A DNA stretch of 64,000 nt from Paramyrothecium sp. XJ0827 (taxonomy: Eukaryota > Ascomycota > Sordariomycetes > Hypocreales > Stachybotryaceae): contig JAJFPB010000011.1 of the NCBI GenBank assembly GCA_020881915.1, forward strand, positions 930,001-994,000. The letters run 5' to 3'. Made by a program: the position numbers and the translations under genes. Below the pieces are notes generated by a model, which saw only the letters and a program-made list of their open reading frames with translations, had not been told where the DNA came from and did not search any database. This document shows positions 10,430-23,500 of this stretch, in pieces; the stretch's first letter is position 1, and each line of letters begins with the position of its first letter.

Positions 10430-13181
10430 CCATGGCCGGCAAGGAGGAGAAATCTTGGATCGGGGCTACTGTTCTGTGGTATGACATACTCGGACCGCAT
10501 GGGCACGGGCTGGTGGAGGGTGAGTTGCTCCTAGTTGCTCCTACCGTAGTGACATCGATGCCTCGAGCCTAGGACCAGGAAGCGCTCGACCAAAAAATGT
10601 GGCTTGAGCTCACTGGAGCAGACCATGTCCATGTCGGGATGGTTGGCATTGGGACATGGCATCGCACGGCGACGAGCACAGGCTTTCCGAGGGGAGTACG
10701 TCCAGTGCTGGCGGAGGTATACGTAGTATAGAATAGTACAGTATAGTATGGTAAAGTGAAGTGAAGTGAAGTGGAGTATCTGGCTTGTCCCAATCCGGAG
10801 CCGACGTGAAGGACCATCCTCGATGATACTAAGAGCAGTTGAACAGTAGATCTTGCGGCCTTGGCGACACCGTTCCCCTGGCTATCTATGGTCAGAGCGC
10901 TGACGGCATGATGTGTGGGCCTCCCTGCTGGCATGGAAGAACGTTTTCGACAACATGCCTGCCATGGTACCGATATTTCGATGACGCGTAAAGTATGTCC
11001 GGAACAAGGGAAAATAACATGCGGAAGCGACCATTGCCATAGGCGATGGGAGAACCAAGCCCGAACTAGAGGGCCGTGGCTACTTAGCACCGGCGCAGAA
11101 GTGACCGACGCTGTTAATATGGCGTATGCCTAGAGATGGCGCCGCCCATGGTGGCTATTGTTGGCACTGCTGCTTGCTGTTACTGTTGGGGAAAGAACCA
11201 TTTTGGAGGCTTGCCTGTACAACGATGTGGGTTGACGAGGATTCGGAACACAAGCTAGGCAAACGCCGGGTGATGGGACTAGGTATCGAGTAGCGGGAGA
11301 GCGGGCAGTAACAGCCATACCTCCATTACAGGGACAAGATGCAGGACACACCAGAAAGAAGCTTACAACAGGAGAGATGTGTGAGTGTGGCTAGACGTTG
11401 ATGTGATGCCGGGCAACAGAGGAGCCAACGAGGGTGGGTCAGACCAGAGCTCGAGACACCAAAGAAGAACACCGCATGAGATGCTTGATGACCCTTCACC
11501 TCTCCACAAGTCTAAAAGCAAGAGGACTTCATGTTGATCGGACAGAGAGACGCCTTTGCAATTGTGTTGCGGCACAAGGCAGTATCAAGAAATTGCGTAG
11601 TGGGTACGCTCGACTAGAAGCGCCCATACAATACGACAATATACCACAATTCCCTTTCGGGGAGTGAACGTGCCGTGGGGTCGTGGGCGAACGAGCGAGC
11701 TCCAGCAAAGCCGCTCCAGGGAACACGAGAAAACTAGCTTATTGCATGCAGGTTAGGTTGTTTCCGTCTCTGACTGGCTCGAACATAACTTGTTGTTGAT
11801 GCCGCAGGCGGGGGGGAGCACTTACTGTCCCGAGCAGGCCAGGACCGACTGCTGGCCGCATCTCGTTAGGTACGGCGGCGTCATAGGTTGAGGCCAGCAC
11901 ACAGGGACGGACAGAGTTGGAGGAACGATGTAGAGTGGGAATAGCGTTGGAGGGGTGGAGGGGGGTGGAAGGGAGGAGGAGAAGAGAGTTGGGCCAGGCT
12001 CCACCGCCACCATGGCAGTAGCCAGCCTTGTCACAAGTGATCGGTCGATTCGAAAAGAGGATTCTTTCTTTTTACCGGAGCAGGAAAAGAATGGGGATGC
12101 AGGCTTTTCAGGAACAAGAAAACGAGCAGAGGAGGGATCGACGCTGTGGGAAGAAGCGAGTGCGTGATATGGTTGGCCAATGGCTGAAAGGCAGACATAC
12201 AGGCAAGGTTGGGAGGCAGAGGAGCGATCGGCTTACCGGCCGGCTCTGTGACAAGGCTAAGACGACTTCGCATCTGAGTTGGCTAGACGATGTATGTTGC
12301 TTCCCGAAACGAGCCACACAGCAAGCCACTCGACAGCCCATGCACTCGACCGCCGGACTGACTGCTGTGCCGTGCCGTGCCAATGCTATAGTAGTCTCTC
12401 CCATAGGGTGCCATGCTTCACTGTGCCATGCCACCATGCCATGTCCGGTGTACTCGAGCGCGGTTGAGCAGACCTCTGTTGGTATCCGCGGCTGTGTCGG
12501 TGTTTTCGTGCTCAGCTGGCCAACAAGTCAAGCAAATGTGGTAGTGAAGAAGCCAGGGAATAGGTCACTCGAGTCTCGTCATCAGCATGTGCGCGCACGA
12601 AATGGGCGGGATACACCACTGGTTTTGCTCCGGGCGCCAGATTCATCAAGAATCGTACTTGTAAGCCATCCTGAGCGAGATGGAAGTCTGGCCGTCGGAA
12701 AGACCCATGAGGCGCCCACTTGGGTTGGATGGCGTGGTCCAGTTAGAAAGAGCGGTGCTATGTGTATGGACGAATGTCCTGTACTGTGCTGGATGGCGGG
12801 ACAAGGCAGGCAGCGAGAGGTGCAGGGAGAGCGTGATGGAGGTGTGCGACTGGTGAGCAACATCTTGTGGTAATCCAGAAATCCCGAGCAGGGTCAGGGC
12901 CGCGTTGGGTTTGTAAAGGCACCTGAATGAGTGCCTTGCCATGCTGTGTTGCAAGCCACTGGGCAAGCAAGGCAGTCATGTTGTGTGGCATGGCATTGGT
13001 GAAAATCAGGAGGTTGAGAGGTGTGGTGTGGCGTGAGTGGAGTTGGGCCAAGCAAGCAAGCGCTGGCTGGGCAAGAGGGAAAACGAGGCATCCATGTGCG
13101 GAAGGCACAAGTGATTTAGTGCGTCCTCCAGCCGAAAGCGGACTGCTACCTACCCAACTTTATGATTAGCGTTAATTGTTA
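10430..13181. other. Long intergenic region, no gene recognised
   Basis: Several ORFs of 70-281 codons exist here, but their translations are low-complexity or atypical (Cys, His, Met, Trp and Ser in non-protein-like patterns) and show no domain. Loose repeats of TGCCATG/GTGCC occur at 12360-12450. A promoter or 5'-leader role for flanking genes is possible. Confidence 0.5.
10731..10779. repeat. Short degenerate microsatellite (GTATA/GAAGT)
   Basis: GTATAG-type repeats pass into three to four tandem GAAGT units (about 10755-10773). A simple-sequence tract in intergenic DNA. Confidence 0.7.
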
Positions 13182-13497
13182 GGTACAGCCAAATCCGAAA
13201 TGAGTGTTCGCCTGTTCATTCTACGACAGATTTCTAAAGTAACTATTTTTTAGACCCATTGTGGCTTGTACAGTATAAATGACAGTCAACCGCGTTCTTG
13301 AGCTGTACCTTCCAGAAGTTCTCTGTTCCGTTTTGTAGGCCCTTCTTACAGCCACGGCCACTTCTGAGCTTGATGGGTGAGTACTTGCGGATCACCGTGA
13401 CAGTACGGTACACGCCAGATGTGGATCAACTGGTCTGTGCTGTGAACGCTGTTGTTGAGCAACAAAGGCGGACACTTAATTCAGTTTTGGCTGTACC
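13182..13497. mobile_element. 316-bp MITE of Tc1/mariner-pogo type
   Basis: The left end starts GGTACAGCCAAA at 13182 and the right end is its complement ending at 13497. Similarity between the two ends continues imperfectly for about 35 bp (both reach an AGTGT-CGCC block). TA dinucleotides flank both ends (13180-13181 and 13498-13499), as expected for a TA-target element. There is no coding capacity, so it would depend on a transposase in trans. It lies in the 3' flank of the broken MFS gene. Confidence 0.8.
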
Positions 13498-13751
13498 TAC
13501 TTTACGTGTCCGGAAACAGAAAGAGCAACCAAGTAGTATTTGGACGGATCATCGCGATCGCGTGCTTCACTTCCACGGAAAGAGGATTTGAGGAGTGAGA
13601 ATTTTTTCTCCCTCATTGAGTGTAGGTTCAAGACTCTACCTAATCGATTATTGGTGAACCTAAAGTAAGCCCCCGCCCGCTCAGTCAGTCGTCTTGCGCG
13701 CACTCTTCTTTTGCGTTCACGCTGTGATATGTGATACTGGATGACTGTGCT

Positions 13752-15598
13752 AACCCACCATGGCCTTCTCATTCCTCACGTCGACCGAGAAGTAACAGCA
13801 TTGGACCCAGCGATGGAGCCCTTGAGCCGTACCCTCGAGACCGCCTCCAGGTCCGTCGAGGCCCGAAGGAGCGGCTCTCTCTCGGTTGACTCCTCTCGGC
13901 TGGGCGCGATGGACACCTCGCCAGGATGAGCCTGCGGCGACTCGACCGCCAAACTCCTCGGCCGAGCGAGCTGAGGCTGCACACAATAGCCGCAATCTGG
14001 CTGATGCCGATGAGCGACACCACCAGGAAAATAGCAGGCCTGCCTCCCCTGCTGTCCACTTTCTTGATCTCCGGGCTCGATAGCTGTGGAAGAATTATGT
14101 AACCGACTATGCCGAGAACTGCCTCGACAACCACGGTAGGCTCTGTGGTCAGACAAGGGCCGGACCGGCTGGTATTCAACACAGCCGAAGCACTGCATGG
14201 TAAGTTCAGGCCTCGGGGTAGTTGACGCGTCCAGTCCGGCTGGAAAGGTAGCCAAATACCAGCGCGCAGATCAAGCCCATGAGCTACGCGACACCCATCA
14301 GGATCGACGACAGGACGTAGGCTGCCCGGCACTCCTTCTTCAGCTCCGGAGATGGGTCGGTAGGAGATCCTTGACAGAACCCGTTGCTAATATAAAACGT
14401 GTTGATGTAAAGTGGGATAAAGAGCGAAATGGCAACGGTCGAGGCACGAGCCACAAACCCGCCCAAGTAGCCGAGCGCAATCCGCGAGTCCGTGAAGCCG
14501 AGGAAGACGGAGTCTTTAAGCAGGTGAACATAAGGCACCAGTTTCTGCCATCAAATCAGTAAGACACGATTTTGCATGCGCCGCGTTCAAGCAGGCAATC
14601 GAAAAGCCCCTTACCTGTTGTGCCGAACCATCCTGCCCCTCCCTGCCCTCAATATCCGCACCGCCCTCTTCCTCCCGCTGGTGTCGAGACGTAAAAAGCG
14701 TCTTCCAGCCCTTGTCATCCTCGCCCTTGATGTTACGTAACCCAATGGAGACAAAGACGGCCACCAGGATCGAAACGCCACCGACAACGTAGAAGCTGTA
14801 CGATACTGCCTCTCCGGGGGTGACCCCGTCGATGACGCCAAACTGCGCCGGCAGCGGTAGGAACAGCGACAGCGCCACGAGCGCGCCGCATCCCGTGAAG
14901 AGGCCGACGTAACCGGCCAACGTGGAGGGCTTGCCGGACTGGTCTCGGCAGATGGGGCCCGGCCGCGAGGTGCCATCGTTGGACCGCTCCGGCGTGATGG
15001 TGAGCTCCGACGAGACGGAGAAAGCGGCGCTCAGCCGGGAACCCTGCGCGGGCTTCCGCCTTCCGGAGGCGGGGCTCTTGTTGTCATCGTCGCCGTCGTT
15101 ATCGTCCGTCAGCGAAGGCAAAATCGCAGTAACCATCGTCGCCCTGACGCAACGCATGTAAGTCAGCACTCAATCAGCGAAGGGGGAGCTTGTTGGTTGG
15201 ACTCACGCCGCGGAGGCTCCAACCGCAAAGAGGATGCGCGCAAGCACCAGCTCCGGGTAGACATTCCTCGCCTGCACAAACAGACACAGCGCCACGCCGA
15301 TGATGCCGTACCCCATCACGGCGACCCATCGCACACCCAGGCGGTCCGAGATGAGCCCCCAGGCCGGGTACGCGATCAGCGCGACGACCTCGTCGACAAA
15401 CCCGAGCGTCCCGACGACATCGCCGACGTTTGTCTTTTGCCCGATGAGGTCCGTCACCACGAACGAGACGGAGCTGTTGAGGAAGACCAGGAAGGAGATG
15501 GAGAAGAGCGAGATGCCGAGGAGATAGGTGACGGCCTGCAAGGGCGTGGCCGAGGCCGAAAACGGCAGGAACCGCGCGAGAGAGGACGACAATTGCAT
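13752..15598 (-). pseudogene. MFS transporter (yeast YCR023C-like), 3' half degenerate
   Basis: The start is ATG 15598 (MQLSSSLARF). Exon 1 (15207-15598) encodes the first membrane helices and the MFS loop signature GLISDRLGVRW. Intron 1 is 15144-15206. Exon 2 (14615-15143) opens with TMVTAILPSLTDD and continues through two more helices. Intron 2 is 14545-14614. Exon 3 opens KLVPYVHLLKD and hits an in-frame TAG at 14284-14286 after 394 codons. Recognisable MFS sequence continues past the stop (LMGLICALVFGYLSSRTGR; GIVGYIILPQLSSPEIKKVD; ISQIAAIVCSLSSLGRG; RVRLKGSIAG) but is interrupted by an insertion of about 80 bp near 14130-14210 and a frameshift near 13960. The last helices are missing. 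The stop is explained by one C-to-T change in a CAG codon. Without the lesions it would be a 12-helix plasma- or vacuolar-membrane transporter of unknown substrate. Confidence 0.75.
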
Positions 15599-15876
15599 GC
15601 GGTTGGGTGGAACCTTTTTTGTTGATTCTATATCAAACCTGTCGTCAATCAGGATGATGGCGGCGTGCCCATGGCGAATTGGTAGCTTTGCCGTTTGTGT
15701 TTGTTGTTTGGTTTGTTTACGTCGTCGTCGTTGTCGTAGTCCTAGCTTGGCATTTGGGCTCGCCCCGTAATGGAGCGGTAATAGATGGGCGCCGGAAGCG
15801 ACCTCCCGAGAGGCGGTACCACCCACGATCGGCGGAATGATTACCTCAGCTGGGGGAGCTCATCAGGCCACGATTG

Positions 15877-17069
15877 CCTTGAAGGAACGACAGTGACTGA
15901 AAGGTTCTTCCTTCCGCGCCCTCCCTCCTACCTAAATAGGAAAGAGCTCAAGCCACATAGCGCCCTGTTCTTGTCTCAGCCACTCTTGAAACGAAACATT
16001 CTCAGGCCACATTCTCCAGCCACACAATCCCTTTCGTTCCGGAAAGGCCATGGCGGGCCCGTAGGGGCCGGTCTCCTGTGCTACATGCCTCATGCTGGAT
16101 TGCCTTTGCCTTGAAGGAACGACAGTGACTGAAAGGTTCTTCCTTCCGCGCCCTCCCTCCTACCTAAATAGGAAAGAGCTCAAGCCACATAGCGCCCTGT
16201 TCTTGTCTCAGCCACTCTTGAAACGAAACATTCTCAGGCCACATTCTCCAGCCACACAATCCCTTTCGTTCCGGAAAGGCCATGGCGGGCCCGTAGGGGC
16301 CGGTCTCCTGTGCCTTGAAGGAACGACAGTGACTGAAAGGTTCTTCCTTCCGCGCCCTCCCTCCTACCTAAATAGGAAAGAGCTCAAGCCACATAGCGCC
16401 CTGTTCTTGTCTCAGCCACTCTTGAAACGAAACATTCTCAGGCCACATTCTCCAGCCACACAATCCCTTTCGTTCCGGAAAGGCCATGGCGGGCCCGTAG
16501 GGGCCGGTCTCCTGTGCCTTGAAGGAACGACAGTGACTGAAAGGTTCTTCCTTCCGCGCCCTCCCTCCTACCTAAATAGGAAAGAGCTCAAGCCACATAG
16601 CGCCCTGTTCTTGTCTCAGCCACTCTTGAAACGAAACATTCTCAGGCCACATTCTCCAGCCACACAATCCCTTTCGTTCCGGAAAGGCCATGGCGGGCCC
16701 GTAGGGGCCGGTCTCCTGTGCCTTGAAGGAACGACAGTGACTGAAAGGTTCTTCCTTCCGCGCCCTCCCTCCTACCTAAATAGGAAAGAGCTCAAGCCAC
16801 ATAGCGCCCTGTTCTTGTCTCAGCCACTCTTGAAACGAAACATTCTCAGGCCACATTCTCCAGCCACACAATCCCTTTCGTTCCGGAAAGGCCATGGCGG
16901 GCCCGTAGGGGCCGGTCTCCTGTGCCTTGAAGGAACGACAGTGACTGAAAGGTTCTTCCTTCCGCGCCCTCCCTCCTACCTAAATAGGAAAGAGCTCAAG
17001 CCACATAGCGCCCTGTTCTTGTCTCAGCCACTCTTGAAACGAAACATTCTCAGGCCACATTCTCCAGCC
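15877..17069 (+). repeat. 204-bp tandem array with Helitron-end motifs
   Basis: Identical 204-bp units start at 15877, 16109, 16313, 16517 and 16721, followed by a sixth, truncated unit at 16925-17069. Units 1 and 2 are separated by a 28-bp linker (16081-16108); the rest abut. Each unit opens with CCTTGAAGGAACGAC, a GAAAGG-TTCTTCCTTCC block follows, and it closes with TTCCGGAAAGG, the hairpin GGCCC-GTAG-GGGCC and GGTCTCCTGTG. Those are the same modules that begin and end Helitrons A-C. Because 204 is a multiple of three and one frame of the unit lacks stops, a 337-codon repeat ORF runs through 16092-17105. Confidence 0.95.
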
Positions 17070-17598
17070 CCAATCGAAGGGCAACCAGGCGTCGTAATGC
17101 CTTGAAATGTGAAGATGTGAAGATGTGACGCGCTGAGTTTTACCTACCCAGCACCTTTTTAGACCGCAAGACCAGTGTTTCAAATAGGGCCTAGTATGAC
17201 TCGCTCAATATATTACGGCCAATAGGGCTGCAATTAACCTAGATCCGTAGGTGACCACATGCCACATCCGCCAAGGATGTGCGAACACTATGGAAGTCTA
17301 TATCACGGTGACCAATGTACTGTGATCTTCCCTATAAAGGATAAAACCTACAACGGGAGTCATATGGGCAGACGAAGCACAAAACAGGGAGGGCGCCCTG
17401 TTTTGTGATAGCAATACTACGATGTAACCGCTCACTCGCTCACGGTGAGCGAGTGGACACGGTCATTCGTAGAGTAGTGACGGATCGTCACATTATACCG
17501 TTTCTTATTCCCTACCCCTCTTACACAGTCAACGTCTATTTATTTCTTTTCTCTTTTCTTCCATTCTATCACGTACAGCAGCACCTTCCAATTGCACC
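17070..17598. other. Leader of Helitron A with two perfect hairpins
   Basis: No ORF supported. It contains a hairpin at 17378-17407 (12-bp stem CACAAAACAGGG, 6-nt loop) and a nearly loop-less palindrome at 17433-17455 (11-bp stem CACTCGCTCAC around one base). Neither occurs upstream of the Rep/helicase genes of B or C. The second resembles the GCGAGTG core of the Fot-like terminal repeats further right in the window. Confidence 0.7.
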
Positions 17599-20500
17599 AT
17601 GCCACGCCAGGAACCCGTCAGAGTGCCGATGGATGAGATCCGGCGCACGATGGAGGATCTCGATCGACAACGAACTCGAAACAGAGCCGGAACGAGGTCG
17701 GAGTCATCCCAATTAGCAGCTTCAAGCTCTCTAGCAGATCAGACAGCCGACCAGCGTCGTAAAGAGCCGGTCAGGGTGCCGCTAAGCGAGATTCGACGTA
17801 CAATTCAAGATCTAGATCGTCGATATACCAAAGCACGCACTGCTCGAAGACACGGATCTCAACAGGCTCTTACCCGGTCCCGAATACAGCCGGTAAGAGT
17901 TCTGTTTAATAAAATCTGCCAAACATTGGACTATCTAGACCGCCGATACCCCGAAGAATAAGGTCGCTAAAGATTTGAGTCATAAGTTATCTAGCTCTAC
18001 TATCACTGGTTCAGTAGTATCTCCTGAAGCCATCCTTCCACGAGAAGATCCACCCGAGGCTCAATCTAACACGGCTCGCCGTATGTTGCATGATGTCCAA
18101 CGCCGCCGCGCCGAAGATCGAGCCTACCGGGCACAAACAGTACCTCGGCAAGTTACCTTCAAAGTGACAGAACGTGAACTTAACCGCACTATCGCGGCCA
18201 TCACACAGCAGCATATGGAGGAAGTTTTACAAGCAAGGGCCGTAAGGAGACGAGCAGGAGCTGCAGAACTATCACGAACATATATACAAGCTATCTCCGA
18301 GCAGGCAGCCATTCAACAAAATTCGCCTCCTGGAGACCGTACGAAGAAGCAATCCTCTTCTTCTCTATCCAGACCGGCAGTCCCACGTACAGCACCTCCC
18401 CGGAAGCGCCTCAGGGATCAACAACCGAAAGGGCTTCCCAGTCCGCCGCCGACAATGCCAGCCCCCATCGAAGAGACCACGGCCATTGCACGATACCGTC
18501 CTACTTCAGCAGCAGTCCATCAGCTCTATTCTACAACACCGCGAGTCTTGGTTCCGCAGCAAAAAGGAAGCATCGGTATCAAGATCCTACTGTGTAAGGA
18601 GATTCCGCTTACCCTCCAGGTAGAGACTGCGAAATCCTTCTACCATAGGTTCACAGACGAAAGGACAATGCCAATCTCGCATTGCGTTGTTTGCTATAGA
18701 AAGCATTCGCCCTCTGAGCTTATGAGAATTCGGTGGAGACACCTGACACCACCATTGTTGCAGACCATGAAAGCGCTCCGGGAATGCGAGCAGTGCTTTC
18801 CGACAGACGATGATGCTGCGGCCGATATGTGCCGCGAATGCCGCACTAGTCTGGAAAAAGGAAAACTGCCAAAGGCCTGCTTGGTCAATAACATGTATAT
18901 TGGGTGCGAGCATCGGTATCCCGAGGAGCTCGACGGCCTCTCTCCGGTTGAGGAGAGGCTGATTGCTCTCCACACCCCATTTGGATACATTACGAAGTTT
19001 ACTGTTGATAACAAGACACCGTCGGGTCTCAGCTACAGGAAGCACGTCAAAGGCCACATTGTTGTCTTTCCTAACAAGGTGGAGGACCTCGTTGCCACAG
19101 TTCTCCCTCACCCCTGCTGGAGGCTATGGAGAACATTCACGTGTCGTGGAGCGGCTCGAGCAAGCCTAGCGCTGCAGATGTCGGAAATCTCCTTCAGGTC
19201 CGCAAGTCGCGTGTGAAGGCGGCCCTGTCGTGGCTCCAAGGAAACAACCATCTCTACGAACATATAGCCATCGACCATGACGAGATAGATAGCTGGAACT
19301 ACGAAGACGGTTCTAACGTACCCACGCTTATGATGGACAGTATGCAGAGGGAGGAACCGTCGGTTGTGGAAAAGACACAGACAGACCATATCGTCCCAGA
19401 AACCGATCGGGGCATGGAAGAAAACACGTTCACCAGTATAGAAGAACTCCTTACCTCGGCCAGTGACAATAATAACAATGATCACTTATCTACAGAAGGC
19501 ACTCTACGAATGGAGCAGCACCGTCAATCGCCTAAAGTTTCCCAGGATCCTGAGATTTTCATGACCAGTCCGGAGAATGCCGACGGTGTGGGTGATACCA
19601 CTCATGAGACATCGTCGTCTGGCATGTTTCCCCTCGACGGGCCGGCCGCTTTCGTCGAGGCCGATAAACTTTCCTTCTTATCTGACGCTATCCGGACAAG
19701 TCGGACTCAAAACGTGGATGAAGCTGAGCCTTACGCTATGAACGTCCAAATAGCAGGAGAACAGCCGTTCATCCGGGTGGAGCGCGGTGAGGAGTTTGCA
19801 GATAGCCTGCATTCGGAATTCTTCCCGCGGACATTTCCCAAGCTTTTCCCGTGGGGAGCGGCGGTCCAAAGGCGCTAGAAGCATCAGAGGTTGACGAGCA
19901 ACTTCCTTCGGAGCCCGCCGTGTCTCAACCAAACCACTCGCTCAGTTACTGGGCTAGATATGTGCTGCAGCGGCATGGCGGCCGATTCGCAACCCATCCC
20001 GTATTTTGTTTCTTGGTCTTTAACATCCTCCTCAGATCGTCGAACCGCCGCATCAGCATGGTTCGCTTAACAAGGGGGTCTTTCGGGAAACTCGAACGGG
20101 TCTATGAGAGACTGACCGCGGAGCGTCTCAAAAATGCCGAGGACCAGATGCGAGAGACGAGGGCCACAACTGACCCCGACATATCGTTTCTCCTTCGCGA
20201 GCTATCCATATTTGGCCATGCGCAGCCTCTCTCAAACGAGAGCCGGCTCCTCATGCGCAGGAAGATACAGGCGCTCACCGTTTGGACAGGCACACCGGCC
20301 ATCTGGTTTACCATCAATCCAAATGATATCAATAACCCGGTAAAAATGAAGCTCTCTATTCATAGGCTTCACGAATACCATGCTGCAAAGGACCTCTTGG
20401 CCGATCTCAGGGGTAAGTACGATAGGATCGCCCTCAGTACTATGGATCCCGTAAGCTCGGCCATCTTCTTCCACCGAGAGATCTCATTGTTCTTCGAAAA

Positions 20501-23500
20501 GTACGTCAGAGCTGGCCAAGAGTCAATATTCGGGAACATTAGCCACTACTACGCAACCGTCGAAACGAATGACCGAGGCAGCCTGCACTTGCACGGACTC
20601 CTCTGGTTAGACGGGAACTTGCAGTTGCCCTCCTAATTGATGACATGGCCAATCCCCAAGAAGAAGAATACCGTGCCCAAGTGGTTCAGTATCTAGACTC
20701 AGTCTTTCATGAATGCTTAGACGAGGATGATGGACAGGCTATCAGGCGAGAGAGAAAACCGATCGATCCTGTTGATGAGATAATGAGCAGTACCGAGGCT
20801 CTTACGGCAGTCTTCAATAAGGAGTCCAACTACATTGCGTACTGTTGCCAGGTCCATTCACACACATACAGCTGCATCAAGTACTCCTAAACGGACGTAA
20901 TGAACAGGGTAAAGACGGATACAATCGGACAGCTTGTCGTTTCCAAGCTCCTTGGAAGACCGTTGAAGAAACTGGGTTCACAGATGACGGCCTGTTAAAG
21001 ATTCGCCGGAACCACCCGCTAGTAAACCGCTACAACAAGGCAATGGCGGTCGGCCTCCGCCACAACCACGATATCTCGATGATCTTGACGAGGACAAAAG
21101 GTTTGGCCATGGTCTATTACATCACAAACTACGCCACCAAGCTGGACACGCCAATGTGGAAGCGCATTGCCCATGCGGCTCAGGTGCTCGAGCAGCTCCG
21201 TGAGGCCGCTGTGCCGAGGCATCAGGCTTTGGATACCGCCACTCATGACGGTCAGCGGCCAGAGGTGTTGAACAAGAGCCGCCAATTCCTGATGAGAGTG
21301 GCAAACCGGATTTTTTCCGAGAGACAGCTCTCGGCCGTGGAGGTCTGCTACCACTTGCTCGGCTATCACGCGGACTTTACCAATGTGCCGCACTGGTCCT
21401 TCATTAACCTCACCGCGCTCTACTGGGCAATCTTCCGGCGATGGGCACACCTTCGTTGTCAGGCTGGCGTACAGACAGATGCAGAGGAGCCTGATGAGAC
21501 GGTACAACTCAGGGAAGGCGGGCGGACACTGCTATACTTGGATGCCTATGCCTATAGAGGGCCGACGCTAAGAGATGTTTGCTCTATGATTACATGTCCA
21601 TGATCAACTTGGTGCGTCGTGGTACTCAAGATGAGGATGGCACTCACATAGCTCTCGAGGGGCCATCTGAGGAATATCACAATTGGACTCAGAAGCTTCG
21701 TCGGCCTCACGAATACGCCGTGCCGATCTTTCAGGGATATATTAGCAGCGACCATATGGACGAGCATCCAGTGTATTTCGGCCGGTATTATCAGTGTCCC
21801 CAGTTCGGTCCCGGCTAGCTCACTGACCTTGTGCAGCAACTCTGTCCTTCATCTGGCCTTATTCGTGCCTTGGGAAGACTTCATATCCAGAGCAGACGGC
21901 GACATCACCGATATTTGGTCGAGCCATGAGACTTCCCTCCGGCCCCGTCTCAAACACCACGTCTCAAACATTTCCCTTCTTACTAAGTCGGCCGAGGACG
22001 CACGCAAAGATGCACAGCTTTGGGCAAGCCGGTCGGAAGGAGACGACACCGTGGACGTAGAGTTTCCCATGGACGAAGGCGACTACAGCGAAGAACCTGC
22101 AACATTGGCTGAACATCGCCAAAGCTATACGGCCGTGCTCCAAACTCTCCGAAACGCAGTTCGAGATTCGGACGCTACAAAGGGCTCCCCGTCTTGCGGA
22201 GCCTGATCAGAGATTTGTGCCAGGACAGCATAGTCGAAGAAGTTCAACCGTTTGTTCAACGCCATGAAGACTTCTATCAACAAATCCGCCGCAACCAGAA
22301 TAGTGCCCTATATCAATACCCCACCTTCTTGAGAGAAGATATTCAGGCCGTGGCAAAGGCCCAGGAAATGCTACACCTCCGAATGCTTGATGAGATGGCG
22401 ACCAGTCTTGGCGCCGAACACCCAACAGGTAACGCCGACGTGGACGACATGCTTGCTCGTCACTACGAAGCAGAAATTCCTATTCTGCTTCCAAGTCCGG
22501 ACCCAGCTATGCGTGGCCCTCGGATACTTGTTGATGTCGATCCTGCTGCAGGATTTACGGAACTAGGCCGTCTCGCCGCCACCCAGTACACGCTCAATGA
22601 GCTGCAGAATATAGCTCTGCAGCTTGTGTGCAGATTCTGGACAAATACACCGCCGGCCCCGACTCGGTCGGCCAACATCTTCAATATACTGGCGGCCCAG
22701 GCGGGACGGGAAAATCCAGAATCATCGACGCCTTGAGGCACGCGTTTACAGCCAGAGGACAGTCGCACCTTCTCCAGGTCACTGGAACATCAGGCAGCGC
22801 GGCCGCCCATATCGGCGGAACCACAGTTCACTCGGCCTGTGGCCTAGACGCACGCCGCTCTTCTAATCAACAGCTTCCACTGTTCTCGGAGGCGAAGAAA
22901 TGGACGTGGAAACAAAAGCTGGTCCTCGTGATCGACGAGGTTAGCATGCTCGGTGGAGCCACGCTGTACGACATTAACTGCCACCTCCAGTCGCTCCGAG
23001 ACTGCCCGGACAAGCCATTTGGCGGTATCCCGGTCGTCCTCTTGATGGGAGATTTCTACCAGTTCGCCCCGGTGCGAGAGACAAGCCTCCTCGTGAACAA
23101 GATTGGGAACCCCGCCTTGGTTACCGTAGGGCCTTCAACTATTACCCACCACCGCGGCTACAGCCTGTGGTTAATGTTCAAGACAGTCGTGCTCCTCAAA
23201 GAGCAGGTCCGGGCTCGAGACGACCCCCAGCTCCTTGCGCTTTTAGAAAGAGTACGGGCCGGCGCTCAGACACAGCAAGATCTTGACCTGCTCAACACAA
23301 AGCTAGTGGACCGCTCTCAAATCACATTCCGTGACGGTTTACGAGCCATAACACCGCTTAACCGCAACCGATGGAGTCTTAACATGGAAGCCGTCGTAGA
23401 CTGGGCACGCTTCAACAAGAGGCACATTTCTATCTTCATCTCGACCCACACCTGGCGACGTGGAGCGCTGTCTCAAGACGAGATCGCGAAGACCATCGAA

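Noticed and set aside
12028..12873. 281-codon ORF
   Set aside because: Translation lacks any recognisable motif, has atypical composition and overlaps equally long ORFs in other frames; likely chance in GC-moderate intergenic DNA.
15877..17069. CRISPR-like or centromere-satellite array
   Set aside because: Units are contiguous with no spacers, the organism is a fungus, and the unit is built of transposon ends.
16092..17105. 337-codon ORF of five 68-residue repeats
   Set aside because: The 204-bp unit is divisible by three and one frame happens to be open; the DNA is explained by Helitron end modules. No promoter, and the ORF stops where the array ends.
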